Shown: piece after piece, positions 7,093-14,274 of the stretch
Numbering within the stretch: position 1 is the first letter of the stretch
Layout of the letters: each line of letters opens with the position of its first letter
Source of the DNA: an uncultured Eubacteriales bacterium
Lineage (GTDB): Bacteria > Bacillota > Clostridia > Oscillospirales > CAG-272
DNA: 25,270 bases
Direction: 5' to 3'
Assembly (NCBI GenBank): GCA_905187695.1
Contig: CAJJIY010000021.1
Location: 1-25,270 of the forward strand
Notes under the pieces: generated by a model
What the model was told of the DNA's origin: nothing
The model's input: the letters and a program-made list of their open reading frames with translations, nothing else
Databases searched by the model: none
Program-made: the position numbers and the translations under genes

Positions 7093-9468
7093 ATGTATCA
7101 AGTCATCAAACGGGACGGCAAGGTCGTTGACTTTGACCTGAACAAAATAAAACACGCCATCATTTCAGCGTTCAATGCCTGCCAGAAGCAGTTTCACCCC
7201 GACACCATTGATTTTCTGGTGCTGAAAGTCACGGCGGATTTTGAATCCAAAATCAAAGAAGAAAAAATCAGTGTGGAGGCCATTCAGGACAGCGTGGAAT
7301 CGGTTCTCATCAAAGCCGGTTACGATGACATTGCCAAGGCCTATATTCTCTACCGCAAACAGCGCGAAAAACTGCGCAACATCGGCGCCACCATGCTGGA
7401 CTACAAGCAGATTGTGGACAACTATCTCAAGATCAACGACTGGCGCGTGAAAGAAAACTCGACCGTGACCTATTCGGTGGGCGGCCTCATTCTTTCCAAC
7501 TCCGGCGCCATCACGGCCAACTACTGGCTTTCCGAGGTCTATGACGAGGAGATCGCCGAGGCACACCGCAACGCCGATATCCATCTGCACGACCTTTCCA
7601 TGCTGACCGGTTACTGCGCCGGTTGGTCGCTCAAACAGCTCATTCAGGAGGGTCTGGGCGGCGTGACCGGCAAGATCACTTCCTCCCCCGCCAGCCACCT
7701 TTCCTCGCTTTGCAATCAGATGGTCAACTTCCTTGGCATCATGCAAAACGAATGGGCGGGCGCGCAGGCATTCTCCTCCTTTGACACCTATCTGGCTCCT
7801 TTCGTAAGAGTGGACAACCTCTCCTATGAGCAGGTCAAAAAAGCCATCGAATCCTTCATTTACGGCGTAAACACCCCTTCCCGCTGGGGCACGCAGGCAC
7901 CCTTCTCCAACATCACGCTGGACTGGGTCGTTCCGCCGGATCTGGCCGAGCTCAACTGCATTGTGGGCGGTAAAGAGACCGACTTCAAGTACAAAGACTG
8001 CCAGCGGGAAATGGATATGGTCAACAAGGCCTTCATCGAAATCATGATTGAGGGCGACGCCAACGGCCGGGGCTTCCAGTACCCGATCCCGACCTATTCC
8101 ATCACCCGCAATTTCGACTGGTCCGAAACCGAGAACAACAAACTCCTTTTCGAGATGACCTCCAAATACGGCACACCTTACTTCTCCAACTATATCAACA
8201 GCGACATGGAGCCCAGCGATGTGCGCTCGATGTGCTGCCGTCTGCGGTTGGATCTGCGCGAACTGCGCAAGAAATCCGGTGGCTTCTTCGGCTCCGGCGA
8301 AAGCACCGGCTCGGTCGGCGTAGTCACCATCAACATGCCCCGCATTGCCTATCTGGCCACCGATGAAGAGGACTTTTTCAGACGCCTTGATCATATGATG
8401 GACATTTCGGCGCGCTCGCTTAAGATCAAGCGGACCGTCATCACCAAACTGCTGGAAAACGGCCTTTATCCCTACACGAAGCGCTACCTGGGCACCTTCG
8501 ATAACCACTTCTCGACCATCGGTCTGGTGGGCATGAACGAGGCCGGCCTCAACGCGCGCTGGATCGGCAAGGATATGACCCACAAAGAGACGCAGGAATT
8601 CACCAAACGGGTGCTCAACCACATGAGAGAACGCCTGTCGGACTACCAGGAGGCCTACGGCGACCTTTACAACCTGGAAGCCACGCCCGCCGAATCGACT
8701 GCTTACCGCCTGGCCAAACATGATGTCAAGCGCTACCCCGGCATCATTACCGCGGCCAAGAACCCCGGCGACACGCCTTATTACACCAACAGTTCTCACC
8801 TGCCGGTCGGCTACACCGAGGATATCTTCTCTGCGCTGGACATCCAGGACGAACTGCAGACGCTCTACACTTCCGGCACGGTTTTCCACGCCTTCCTTGG
8901 CGAAAAGCTGCCCGACTGGAAGGCGGCCGCCAATCTCGTCCGGAAGATTGCCGAAAACTACAAGTTGCCCTACTACACCCTCTCGCCCACCTATTCGGTG
9001 TGCAAAAACCACGGTTATATTCAGGGCGAACACTTCACCTGCCCGCAATGCGGCGAAAAGACCGAAGTTTACAGCCGGATCACCGGCTACTACCGCCCGG
9101 TACAGAACTGGAACGACGGTAAATCTCAGGAATACGCCGACCGCAAGGTCTATAACATCTTCAACTCTCATCTGACCCACAATGGGTGCCTGGGAGAGGA
9201 AAAAACCGAACCCGCGGAAACCGCGAATGACAACGCCCTTTCCGACGGCGCTTATCTCTTCGCCACCGCCACCTGCCCCAACTGCAAAATCGCCTGCGCG
9301 ACGATGGACAAACTGGGTGTGGCCTATGAAAAGCTCTATGCCAACGAGCGGCCGGATCTGGCGCGCGCCTATGGCATCAAGCAGGCACCGACTCTTCTGG
9401 TGGTGAAAAACGGCGAACCCGTCAAATATACCGGCGTTTCCGAAATCAAAAAATATCTGAAGGCATAA
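7093..9468 (+). CDS. nrdD: Anaerobic (class III) ribonucleoside-triphosphate reductase with fused C-terminal redoxin domain
   Basis: This 791-aa glycyl-radical enzyme reduces ribonucleoside triphosphates to deoxy forms without oxygen. In order there is an ATP-cone allosteric domain (about 3-92), the ten-stranded catalytic barrel with likely active-site cysteines near C175 (GYCAGWSL) and C381/C382, a zinc site C637-x2-H640 ... C650-x2-C653, and the glycyl-radical loop RITGY with G665. After a polar linker (about 701-718) comes a thioredoxin/glutaredoxin-like domain (719-791) with CPNC (728-731) and the cis-proline QAPT (765-768). Ordinary NrdD ends soon after the radical loop (about 700-710 residues), so this is a fusion. 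The redoxin domain probably delivers electrons to the active site in place of formate or free thioredoxin, and a reductase gene follows after 2 bp. The start is set by AAAGGAGA upstream. Enzyme identity is very sure; electron route is inferred. Confidence 0.96.
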   Translation: MYQVIKRDGKVVDFDLNKIKHAIISAFNACQKQFHPDTIDFLVLKVTADFESKIKEEKISVEAIQDSVESVLIKAGYDDIAKAYILYRKQREKLRNIGATMLDYKQIVDNYLKINDWRVKENSTVTYSVGGLILSNSGAITANYWLSEVYDEEIAEAHRNADIHLHDLSMLTGYCAGWSLKQLIQEGLGGVTGKITSSPASHLSSLCNQMVNFLGIMQNEWAGAQAFSSFDTYLAPFVRVDNLSYEQVKKAIESFIYGVNTPSRWGTQAPFSNITLDWVVPPDLAELNCIVGGKETDFKYKDCQREMDMVNKAFIEIMIEGDANGRGFQYPIPTYSITRNFDWSETENNKLLFEMTSKYGTPYFSNYINSDMEPSDVRSMCCRLRLDLRELRKKSGGFFGSGESTGSVGVVTINMPRIAYLATDEEDFFRRLDHMMDISARSLKIKRTVITKLLENGLYPYTKRYLGTFDNHFSTIGLVGMNEAGLNARWIGKDMTHKETQEFTKRVLNHMRERLSDYQEAYGDLYNLEATPAESTAYRLAKHDVKRYPGIITAAKNPGDTPYYTNSSHLPVGYTEDIFSALDIQDELQTLYTSGTVFHAFLGEKLPDWKAAANLVRKIAENYKLPYYTLSPTYSVCKNHGYIQGEHFTCPQCGEKTEVYSRITGYYRPVQNWNDGKSQEYADRKVYNIFNSHLTHNGCLGEEKTEPAETANDNALSDGAYLFATATCPNCKIACATMDKLGVAYEKLYANERPDLARAYGIKQAPTLLVVKNGEPVKYTGVSEIKKYLKA

Positions 9469-9470
9469 GA

Positions 9471-10379
9471 ATGTACGATCTCATCATCATCGGCGGCGGC
9501 CCTGCGGGGCTGACCGCCGCCCTTTACGCCCGGCGCGCCGACAAAAGCGTGCTGGTCATTGAAAAAGAAACCTTCGGCGGGCAGATTACCTACTCCCCCA
9601 AGGTAGAAAACATTCCCGGCTTTCCCTCGCTCTCCGGCAATGAATTTGCCGAAAAAATGGTTGATCAGGTGCTCGCCCAGGGCGCGGAAGTTGAATCCGC
9701 CACCGTCACCGGCATCCGGGACGGCGCAGTAAAAACCGTGCTGACCGATGACGGGGAGTTTGCCGCCCGCGCGGTCATTGTGGCCACAGGCGCACGGCAT
9801 CGGCTGTTGGGTCTCCCGGGAGAAGAAGATTTTGTCGGAAACGGCATTTCCTTTTGCGCAGTCTGCGACGGCGCATTTTACAAAGACGGCACGGTGGCCG
9901 TGGTCGGCGGCGGGAACTCCGCCCTGCAGGAGGCTTTGCTCCTTTCCGACCTTGCCAAACGGGTCTATGTCATACAAAACCTGGATTTTCTAACCGGTGA
10001 GGCAACGCTGGCCGCACAACTGCGTGAAAAGGCCAATGTGGAGATTCTCACTTCCACAGTGGTAAAGGAACTGATGGGCGACACGGCCTTCAAAGGCGTA
10101 AAAACACAGAATCTTCAAAACGGAAAAGTGCAGGAGCTTGCGCTGGACGGCCTTTTTGTGGCCATCGGCCTTGTTCCGCAGAACGAACCTTTTTCGGATG
10201 TGATCGCGCTGGACGAGCGGGGATATGCCGCCGCCGGCGAGGATTGCATCACAACCCGCGCGGGCATTTTCGTGGCGGGCGATTGCCGTGCCAAGCGCAT
10301 CCGTCAGGTGACGACAGCCGCCGCAGACGGTGCGGTGGCGGCTCTGCGCGCCTGCGATTATCTGGACGGCAGATCTTAA
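9471..10379 (+). CDS. trxB: Thioredoxin-reductase-like flavoprotein, atypical NAD(P)H site
   Basis: This 302-aa FAD protein should reduce the redoxin domain fused to NrdD. It has the FAD-binding GGGPAG (8-13), the redox pair CAVC (C129, C132), a second dinucleotide fold GGGNSA (146-151), ATG (105-107) and the C-terminal FAD motif GIFVAGDCR (265-273). Length and layout are those of low-molecular-weight thioredoxin reductases. After the second fold, E. coli TrxB has HRRDGFR, whose arginines hold the NADPH 2'-phosphate; here the equivalent is VIQNLDFLTG, with none of these arginines. NADH, ferredoxin or another donor is therefore possible. The gene starts 2 bp after the nrdD stop, with its ribosome site inside nrdD, so translation is probably coupled. 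A strong terminator follows. Confidence 0.9.
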   Translation: MYDLIIIGGGPAGLTAALYARRADKSVLVIEKETFGGQITYSPKVENIPGFPSLSGNEFAEKMVDQVLAQGAEVESATVTGIRDGAVKTVLTDDGEFAARAVIVATGARHRLLGLPGEEDFVGNGISFCAVCDGAFYKDGTVAVVGGGNSALQEALLLSDLAKRVYVIQNLDFLTGEATLAAQLREKANVEILTSTVVKELMGDTAFKGVKTQNLQNGKVQELALDGLFVAIGLVPQNEPFSDVIALDERGYAAAGEDCITTRAGIFVAGDCRAKRIRQVTTAAADGAVAALRACDYLDGRS

Positions 10380-10390
10380 AAGAGAAAATA

Positions 10391-10422
10391 CCCGGCGCTC
10401 CCTTGAGCGCCGGGTTTTTTTT
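10391..10422 (+). terminator. Intrinsic terminator of nrdD-trxB
   Basis: CCCGGCGCTC and GAGCGCCGGG form a perfect 10-bp stem with a CCTT loop, followed by eight T residues. The T-run touches the stop codon of the convergent mgtE gene. Confidence 0.93.
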
Positions 10423-11837
10423 CACAGATGCAGGAATTTAATGAGAAAGAGCCAGGCAAGTCCATAGTAGGTCACAACAGCCACCAGATCGTTAAAGGTT
10501 GTAATCAGCGGACCGGAAGCCACGGCAGGGTCGATCTTGCATTTGTGGAACAGAATCGGTACGACCGTGCCGATGAGACTGGACAGCGTCATGGCCAGGA
10601 GCAACGCCGCGCCGGTACAGCCCGACACGGTAAAGGCCAGTGCGGCCGGCTGTCCCTTAAAAAAGACAATATATGCACCCACCAGCAAAAACGAAGTGAT
10701 GCCAAGCAGGAGACCGTTGAAAAAGCCCACCCGCATCTCCTTGAAAAGCAGATAAGCAATGCCCTTTCCCGAGAGTTTTTCATCCGAAAGCACACGAATG
10801 GTGACGGCCAGCGACTGCGTGCCGACATTGCCGGCCATATCCAGAATGAGCGACTGGAAACAGACAATGAGTGTCAGGTGCTGAACCACATTTTCAAACA
10901 ACCCCACCACACTGGAAACCGCCAGCCCCAAAAAGAGCAGAACCGTGAGCCACGGCAAACGCTTGCGCAAACTGTGAAACAGCGGTTCGCGCAGGTCTTC
11001 CTCTTCGGTCAGACCGGCCAGCTTTGCGTAATCATCGCCCATCTCGTCATCCACCACCTCAACGATGTCCTGCGAGGTGATGACGCCCAGAATTTTGTTG
11101 TCCTCGTCCAGTACCGGAATGGAATCTTCCGAATAATCGCGCAAACGGTCGATACATTCATCCACGGTTTCATGTGCGTAGACATAAGGATAAGAAGTCC
11201 GGATAATAGTGGAAAGCGGCGTTCCTTCCCGGGTGACGATCAGATCCTTGAGCCCCACCGCACCGCAGAAAGTACCACCCTCATCCACAGCATAAAGCGT
11301 GGAGATGTTGTCGTTCTCGGCGGCCTGACGAATGAGCGCGCGCATGGCTTCTTTCACGGTGTAGTTGACGCGGATGGTCACAAAATTGGTGGTCATGCGG
11401 CTGCCGATCTCATCCTCGTCAAAAGAACCGATAAGCGCGATCTCCCGCTTGGATTCATCGTCCATCAGATCAATGAGCGTGCCACGGTCGGTCTTGGGAA
11501 GCTGTTTTAAATAGTCTACCGCCACATCGGCGTCCGAATGGGCCAGAATATCGGCTTTTTTCCGAATGGACAGCTCGCCGAAATACGGGCCGATGTCGTC
11601 CATGTAGGAAAAAATGTCCGAGAGTGTTTCGCCGTCCAGAATGTTAAAAATGCGGGCCCGCTCGTCCCGGTTCAGTTTTGACAGCGCCTCGGCAATGTCA
11701 TTTTCATGATAGGAAAGCAGTTTTTCGCGCAACAGGCCGGGCGAGGTATTGCCCCGCACCAGCGCCACGATTTCTTCCGCATAATCCGGGTGAGAAAGCG
11801 CGGTCTCTTCGCTTTCCGGAAGGTCTTTTTCTTCCAT
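10422..11837 (-). CDS. mgtE: Magnesium transporter MgtE
   Basis: This 471-aa protein should be a Mg2+-gated magnesium channel of the inner membrane. It has the MgtE N-terminal helical domain (about 18-140), two CBS domains (about 145-200 and 205-262) that sense cytosolic Mg2+, a plug helix and five membrane helices (about 294-470). The pore signature MAGNVGTQS is at 334-342, and DPAVASGPLITTFND (436-450) carries the conserved aspartates D436 and D450. Length is normal for the family. The ATG follows AGGAGGGAAC (11841-11850). A long untranslated leader with terminator hairpins precedes it, so expression is probably controlled at the RNA level. It converges on trxB. Confidence 0.96.
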   Translation of the reverse strand: MEEKDLPESEETALSHPDYAEEIVALVRGNTSPGLLREKLLSYHENDIAEALSKLNRDERARIFNILDGETLSDIFSYMDDIGPYFGELSIRKKADILAHSDADVAVDYLKQLPKTDRGTLIDLMDDESKREIALIGSFDEDEIGSRMTTNFVTIRVNYTVKEAMRALIRQAAENDNISTLYAVDEGGTFCGAVGLKDLIVTREGTPLSTIIRTSYPYVYAHETVDECIDRLRDYSEDSIPVLDEDNKILGVITSQDIVEVVDDEMGDDYAKLAGLTEEEDLREPLFHSLRKRLPWLTVLLFLGLAVSSVVGLFENVVQHLTLIVCFQSLILDMAGNVGTQSLAVTIRVLSDEKLSGKGIAYLLFKEMRVGFFNGLLLGITSFLLVGAYIVFFKGQPAALAFTVSGCTGAALLLAMTLSSLIGTVVPILFHKCKIDPAVASGPLITTFNDLVAVVTYYGLAWLFLIKFLHL

Positions 11838-11840
11838 GGT

Positions 11841-12045
11841 GTTCCCTCCTTTTTATTTTTGCCGGGCGGAAACAAAAAACGCCGCCCTGTTCTGAAAGAG
11901 GGCCGCGTGCAGGCAAAAAAACAGGGAATAATCAGGAAAGCAACCAAAAAGCTGCCCGGTTCCCTTTGCCAACAGCGACCTTACCTCGGTCCGCGCAACT
12001 TCGCCCTTCCATGATCTCACCATCCTTCCGCAATGGAAAATATCT
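11841..12045 (-). promoter_or_regulatory. Long structured leader of mgtE, candidate metal-responsive riboswitch or attenuator
   Basis: About 205 nt separate the predicted transcription start from the mgtE ribosome site. Read on the minus strand they contain several hairpins: ATGGT/ATCAT (loop GAG); GACC/GGTC closing GAGGTAA; a stem of eight pairs GCTGTTGG/CCGGGCAGC with one bulge (plus 11951-11976) followed by TTTTT; AGGGAA/TTCCCT (arms near 11960-11965 and 11922-11927) followed by a seven-T run; and a final terminator (separate entry). GGAAGG near the 5' end can pair with CTTTCC, closing a multi-helix domain. The conserved segments of the ykoK M-box Mg2+ riboswitch that I know were not found, so this is a different or divergent element. 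Confidence 0.55.
11871..11907 (-). terminator. Leader terminator just upstream of mgtE
   Basis: On the minus strand GC-G-GCCCU pairs with AGGGC-G-GC (one internal G-G mismatch) around a 10-nt loop, followed by GTTTTTTGTTT. It lies about 20 nt before the ribosome site, inside the same transcript, which is the geometry of a conditional terminator. Confidence 0.7.
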
Positions 12046-12051
12046 ACTTGC

Positions 12052-12080
12052 AGTGTATCACAAAACTTTGTTTTTGTCAA
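12052..12080 (-). promoter_or_regulatory. Sigma-A promoter of mgtE
   Basis: Minus-strand TTGACA (12080-12075) and TACACT (12057-12052) are 17 bp apart, with TG one base before the -10 (extended -10). It lies 16 bp after the stop of the upstream minus-strand gene. Confidence 0.75.
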
Positions 12081-12095
12081 GAAAAAAATGGTTTT

Positions 12096-12785
12096 TCAGG
12101 TGTGAAATCCGGCTTTTGCCAACATAAAAAAGGGCAACAGCAACTCCGTGCCGACAAAAAGCGCAAAAAGGAGAAAATCCGGGCGGAAACGCCCCCCAAA
12201 AAGGATCGGCCGGCGGCTGATAAAAGCCAGAGAAAAAGAGAAAAAGGAAAGAAAGACCGCGCACAGCGAAAGAATCCGGGCGGCCAGCACCAACGGATGA
12301 TTTTCGCGCCTGTGAAGAAAAAACTGAGACAGAGAAACGAAAAAGCGCGCCAGCGAATAACCGAAAGCACTGTAAAAAAGAAAATCCGGCAATGCCGCGC
12401 GACGGCTCTCAAAAACCGCCGGCAGCGAAAAGCCCAGTGAAAAAAGATTGAGCAGCCACAGCAAAAGCCCCGTCACGCGAAAGGCGCGCCAGCGTGCGTT
12501 CAGATCCGCCTTTTCAAAAGCGTGCGAAAGATAGATCTGCAGCAGACTGATAAACAGAAAATAAAACGAAGTGATGCCGAAAAAGAAGAAACCCGAGAAG
12601 AGACTCCCCAAGAACAAGAAAAAAAGATAGGCCAGATTGCAAAAAAGCCCCAAAAACAGCCCCAGTCTTGCCCGCCGTCCTTTGTCTGAGAGCAAGCGGC
12701 GAAAAGAAAAAAGGCGGCGCCCGACGCGGCGGGCAACGCGATGTTCCGATAAAAAAGCGTCCTCTTGCGCACGATGTGTTTTCAT
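12096..12785 (-). CDS. Uncharacterised six-helix membrane protein
   Basis: This 229-aa protein was not recognised. The start is the ATG behind AAGGAGGG; a longer in-frame reading lacks a ribosome site and crosses the divergent promoter. A basic N-terminus (1-40, many Arg/Lys) is followed by about six hydrophobic segments (roughly 41-63, 66-86, 104-124, 131-153, 168-190, 203-224) very rich in Phe and Leu, with Arg-rich loops. No catalytic motif is visible. It diverges from the sugar isomerase gene and lies upstream of mgtE in the same direction, with only a weak A/T stem between, so some read-through into the mgtE leader is possible. An opposite-strand Lys/Arg-rich frame over the same bases is taken as its shadow. 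I believe it is a real gene because of the strong ribosome site and helix periodicity. Confidence 0.68.
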   Translation of the reverse strand: MKTHRAQEDAFLSEHRVARRVGRRLFSFRRLLSDKGRRARLGLFLGLFCNLAYLFFLFLGSLFSGFFFFGITSFYFLFISLLQIYLSHAFEKADLNARWRAFRVTGLLLWLLNLFSLGFSLPAVFESRRAALPDFLFYSAFGYSLARFFVSLSQFFLHRRENHPLVLAARILSLCAVFLSFFSFSLAFISRRPILFGGRFRPDFLLFALFVGTELLLPFFMLAKAGFHT

Positions 12786-12834
12786 GGAAAACCCTCCTTT
12801 TTTATTCTTCCCTTTCCCTCTTTTTTCATGCGTA

Positions 12835-12863
12835 TTGACAAAACAAGAACGGCGGGATATAAT
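12835..12863 (+). promoter_or_regulatory. Sigma-A promoter of the isomerase-like gene
   Basis: TTGACA (12835-12840) and TATAAT (12858-12863) are both perfect and 17 bp apart. The transcript would start around 12870, almost at the ribosome site, so the leader is very short. Confidence 0.88.
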
Positions 12864-12881
12864 AAAACCGAGGTGATGAAA

Positions 12882-13691
12882 ATGAAAAAACTGATCGTAG
12901 GATTGGACGCGGATACCGCGTTGCTGAAAACTGCCAAAGAGACCGGCTGGGACGGCGTTTTCTTTGACTGGAACGATCAAACCGATTATTGCGCCGTCAA
13001 AAAAGAGACCTGCGCGCTGGGGCTGGAGATCCAGTCAATCCACGCGCCCTTTACCGGCATTTACCGCGTATGGGAAGGCACCGATGAAGAAGCAAAGGCC
13101 GAAATGGAAAAACAGCTGACCTGCTTTCGTGATGCGGCGGGCATCGGAGTGGATCTGGTCATCATGCACGCCATTATCGGGCTGGACCGGGTGGGTCCCA
13201 ACGAGATCGGCGTGGAGCGCTTCTTTAAGATGATCCGCGAGGCCGAAAAACTCGGCGTGCGCATCGCGCTGGAAAATACGGAAGGCGAGGAATACTTAAA
13301 GGCACTCATGGATGCCTTCAAAGATGAAAAAAATGTCGGCTTCTGTGTAGATACGGGACATGAGCTCTGCTATAACCACGGCACGGACACCATTGCCAAA
13401 TACGGTCGGCGGCTTTTCGGCACGCACCTGAACGACAATATGGGGCAGACCGGAGAAAAAATCACCTGGTACGATGACGCGCATCTGCTTCCCTTCGACG
13501 GCGTGGCCGACTGGGTGGGCATTGCCGCCAGACTCAAAAAGGCAGGATTCACCGGACCGCTCACCTTTGAACTGATCAAAGGCAACCGGCCGGAACGCCA
13601 CACCAGCGACCGTTACATTGTCATGACCGACCGGGAATATCTCGCGGCGGCCTATGAGCACGCGCGTTGCTTTGAAAATCTGATGAGATAA
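12882..13691 (+). CDS. Sugar phosphate isomerase/epimerase-like TIM-barrel protein
   Basis: This 269-aa protein belongs to the xylose isomerase-like/AP endonuclease family 2 barrel fold. Likely metal ligands are E131 (ALENTEGE), D157 and H160 (CVDTGHE), H182 (THLND) and E230 (TFELIKG), with H54 and H96 on earlier strands, the usual order for hydroxypyruvate-isomerase and inosose/tagatose-epimerase relatives. The substrate cannot be read from sequence. I chose the ATG at 12882, six bases after AGGTGA; an in-frame ATG two codons earlier is possible. The gene is monocistronic, with a perfect promoter and a strong terminator, so no pathway partner is visible. Confidence 0.85.
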   Translation: MKKLIVGLDADTALLKTAKETGWDGVFFDWNDQTDYCAVKKETCALGLEIQSIHAPFTGIYRVWEGTDEEAKAEMEKQLTCFRDAAGIGVDLVIMHAIIGLDRVGPNEIGVERFFKMIREAEKLGVRIALENTEGEEYLKALMDAFKDEKNVGFCVDTGHELCYNHGTDTIAKYGRRLFGTHLNDNMGQTGEKITWYDDAHLLPFDGVADWVGIAARLKKAGFTGPLTFELIKGNRPERHTSDRYIVMTDREYLAAAYEHARCFENLMR

Positions 13692-13696
13692 GAAAA

Positions 13697-13731
13697 GACC
13701 GGTAAGCCCGAGGCTTACCGGTCATTTTCTT
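13697..13731. terminator. Terminator shared by the isomerase gene and ppa
   Basis: GACCGGTAAGCC and GGCTTACCGGTC form a perfect 12-bp stem with loop CGA, followed on the plus strand by ATTTTCTT and on the minus strand by TTTTCTT. It overlaps the last codons of the convergent ppa gene. Confidence 0.9.
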
Positions 13732-14260
13732 GCCAGCAGAATCTTTCTTTGTAACACTCGATCGCCTCGGCGATAATCTTTTCGGCCTCTTCGCGGTCAT
13801 AAAGCGTTTTGACATCGGTCTGTTTGTTTTCCAGCTGTTTATATACCCTGAAAAAGTGCATGATCTCATCAAAAATGTGCGCGGGCAGTTCATCAATCGA
13901 ACGGATGTTGTTATAAGTCGGGTCGGAAAAAGGGATGGCAATGATTTTGTCGTCTATACGGCCGCTGTCAATCATGCGCATCACGCCGATGGGATAGACC
14001 CGAATGAGCGTCATCGGATGGATGGGTTCGGCGCAGAGCACCAGCACATCCAACGGGTCGCCGTCATCGGCGTAGGTCCGGGGAATAAACCCATAGTTGG
14101 CGGGATAATGCGTGGAGGTGTAAAGCACACGGTCCAGCCGCAGAAGGCCGGTGTATTTGTCCAGTTCGTACTTGCACTGACTGCCTTTCGGGATTTCAAT
14201 CACAGCCGAGAAATCGGTGGGGGTGATCTGTGCAGGATCCATATCATGCCAAATGTTCAT
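13715..14260 (-). CDS. ppa: Inorganic pyrophosphatase, family I
   Basis: This 181-aa soluble enzyme hydrolyses pyrophosphate to two phosphates, pulling biosynthetic reactions forward. The family signature D-x-D-P-x-D is D66-G-D68-P-L-D71 (DGDPLDVLV), preceded by the active-site stretch ANYGFIPRTY (54-63) with Y56, and K30/R41 lie in the usual substrate-binding segments. Length matches bacterial family I enzymes (about 175 aa). It begins 14 bp after the obg stop and so is probably the last gene of the obg transcript, ending in a bidirectional terminator hairpin. Confidence 0.96.
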   Translation of the reverse strand: MNIWHDMDPAQITPTDFSAVIEIPKGSQCKYELDKYTGLLRLDRVLYTSTHYPANYGFIPRTYADDGDPLDVLVLCAEPIHPMTLIRVYPIGVMRMIDSGRIDDKIIAIPFSDPTYNNIRSIDELPAHIFDEIMHFFRVYKQLENKQTDVKTLYDREEAEKIIAEAIECYKERFCWQENDR

Positions 14261-14274
14261 GTCTGTTCTCCCTT

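Noticed and set aside
7165..9180. 671-aa open frame antisense to nrdD
   Set aside because: It lies entirely opposite a well-supported reductase, lacks a ribosome site and recognisable domains, and is explained by the codon bias of the real gene.
11841..12045. M-box (ykoK) magnesium riboswitch upstream of mgtE
   Set aside because: The conserved M-box blocks I know (GGUGAGGCUCC, GCUGCCGCCC, GCCAAUGGGU) were not found in order; only a partial GGTGAG resemblance exists, so I call it an unassigned leader.
12082..12100. Terminator after the six-helix membrane protein gene
   Set aside because: Only an A/T stem (AAAAA-CCA-TTTTT) is present, too weak to call a terminator.
12033..12440. 135-aa Lys/Arg-rich plus-strand frame
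   Set aside because: It is the complement of Phe/Leu codons of the membrane protein gene and overlaps the mgtE promoter; no ribosome site.
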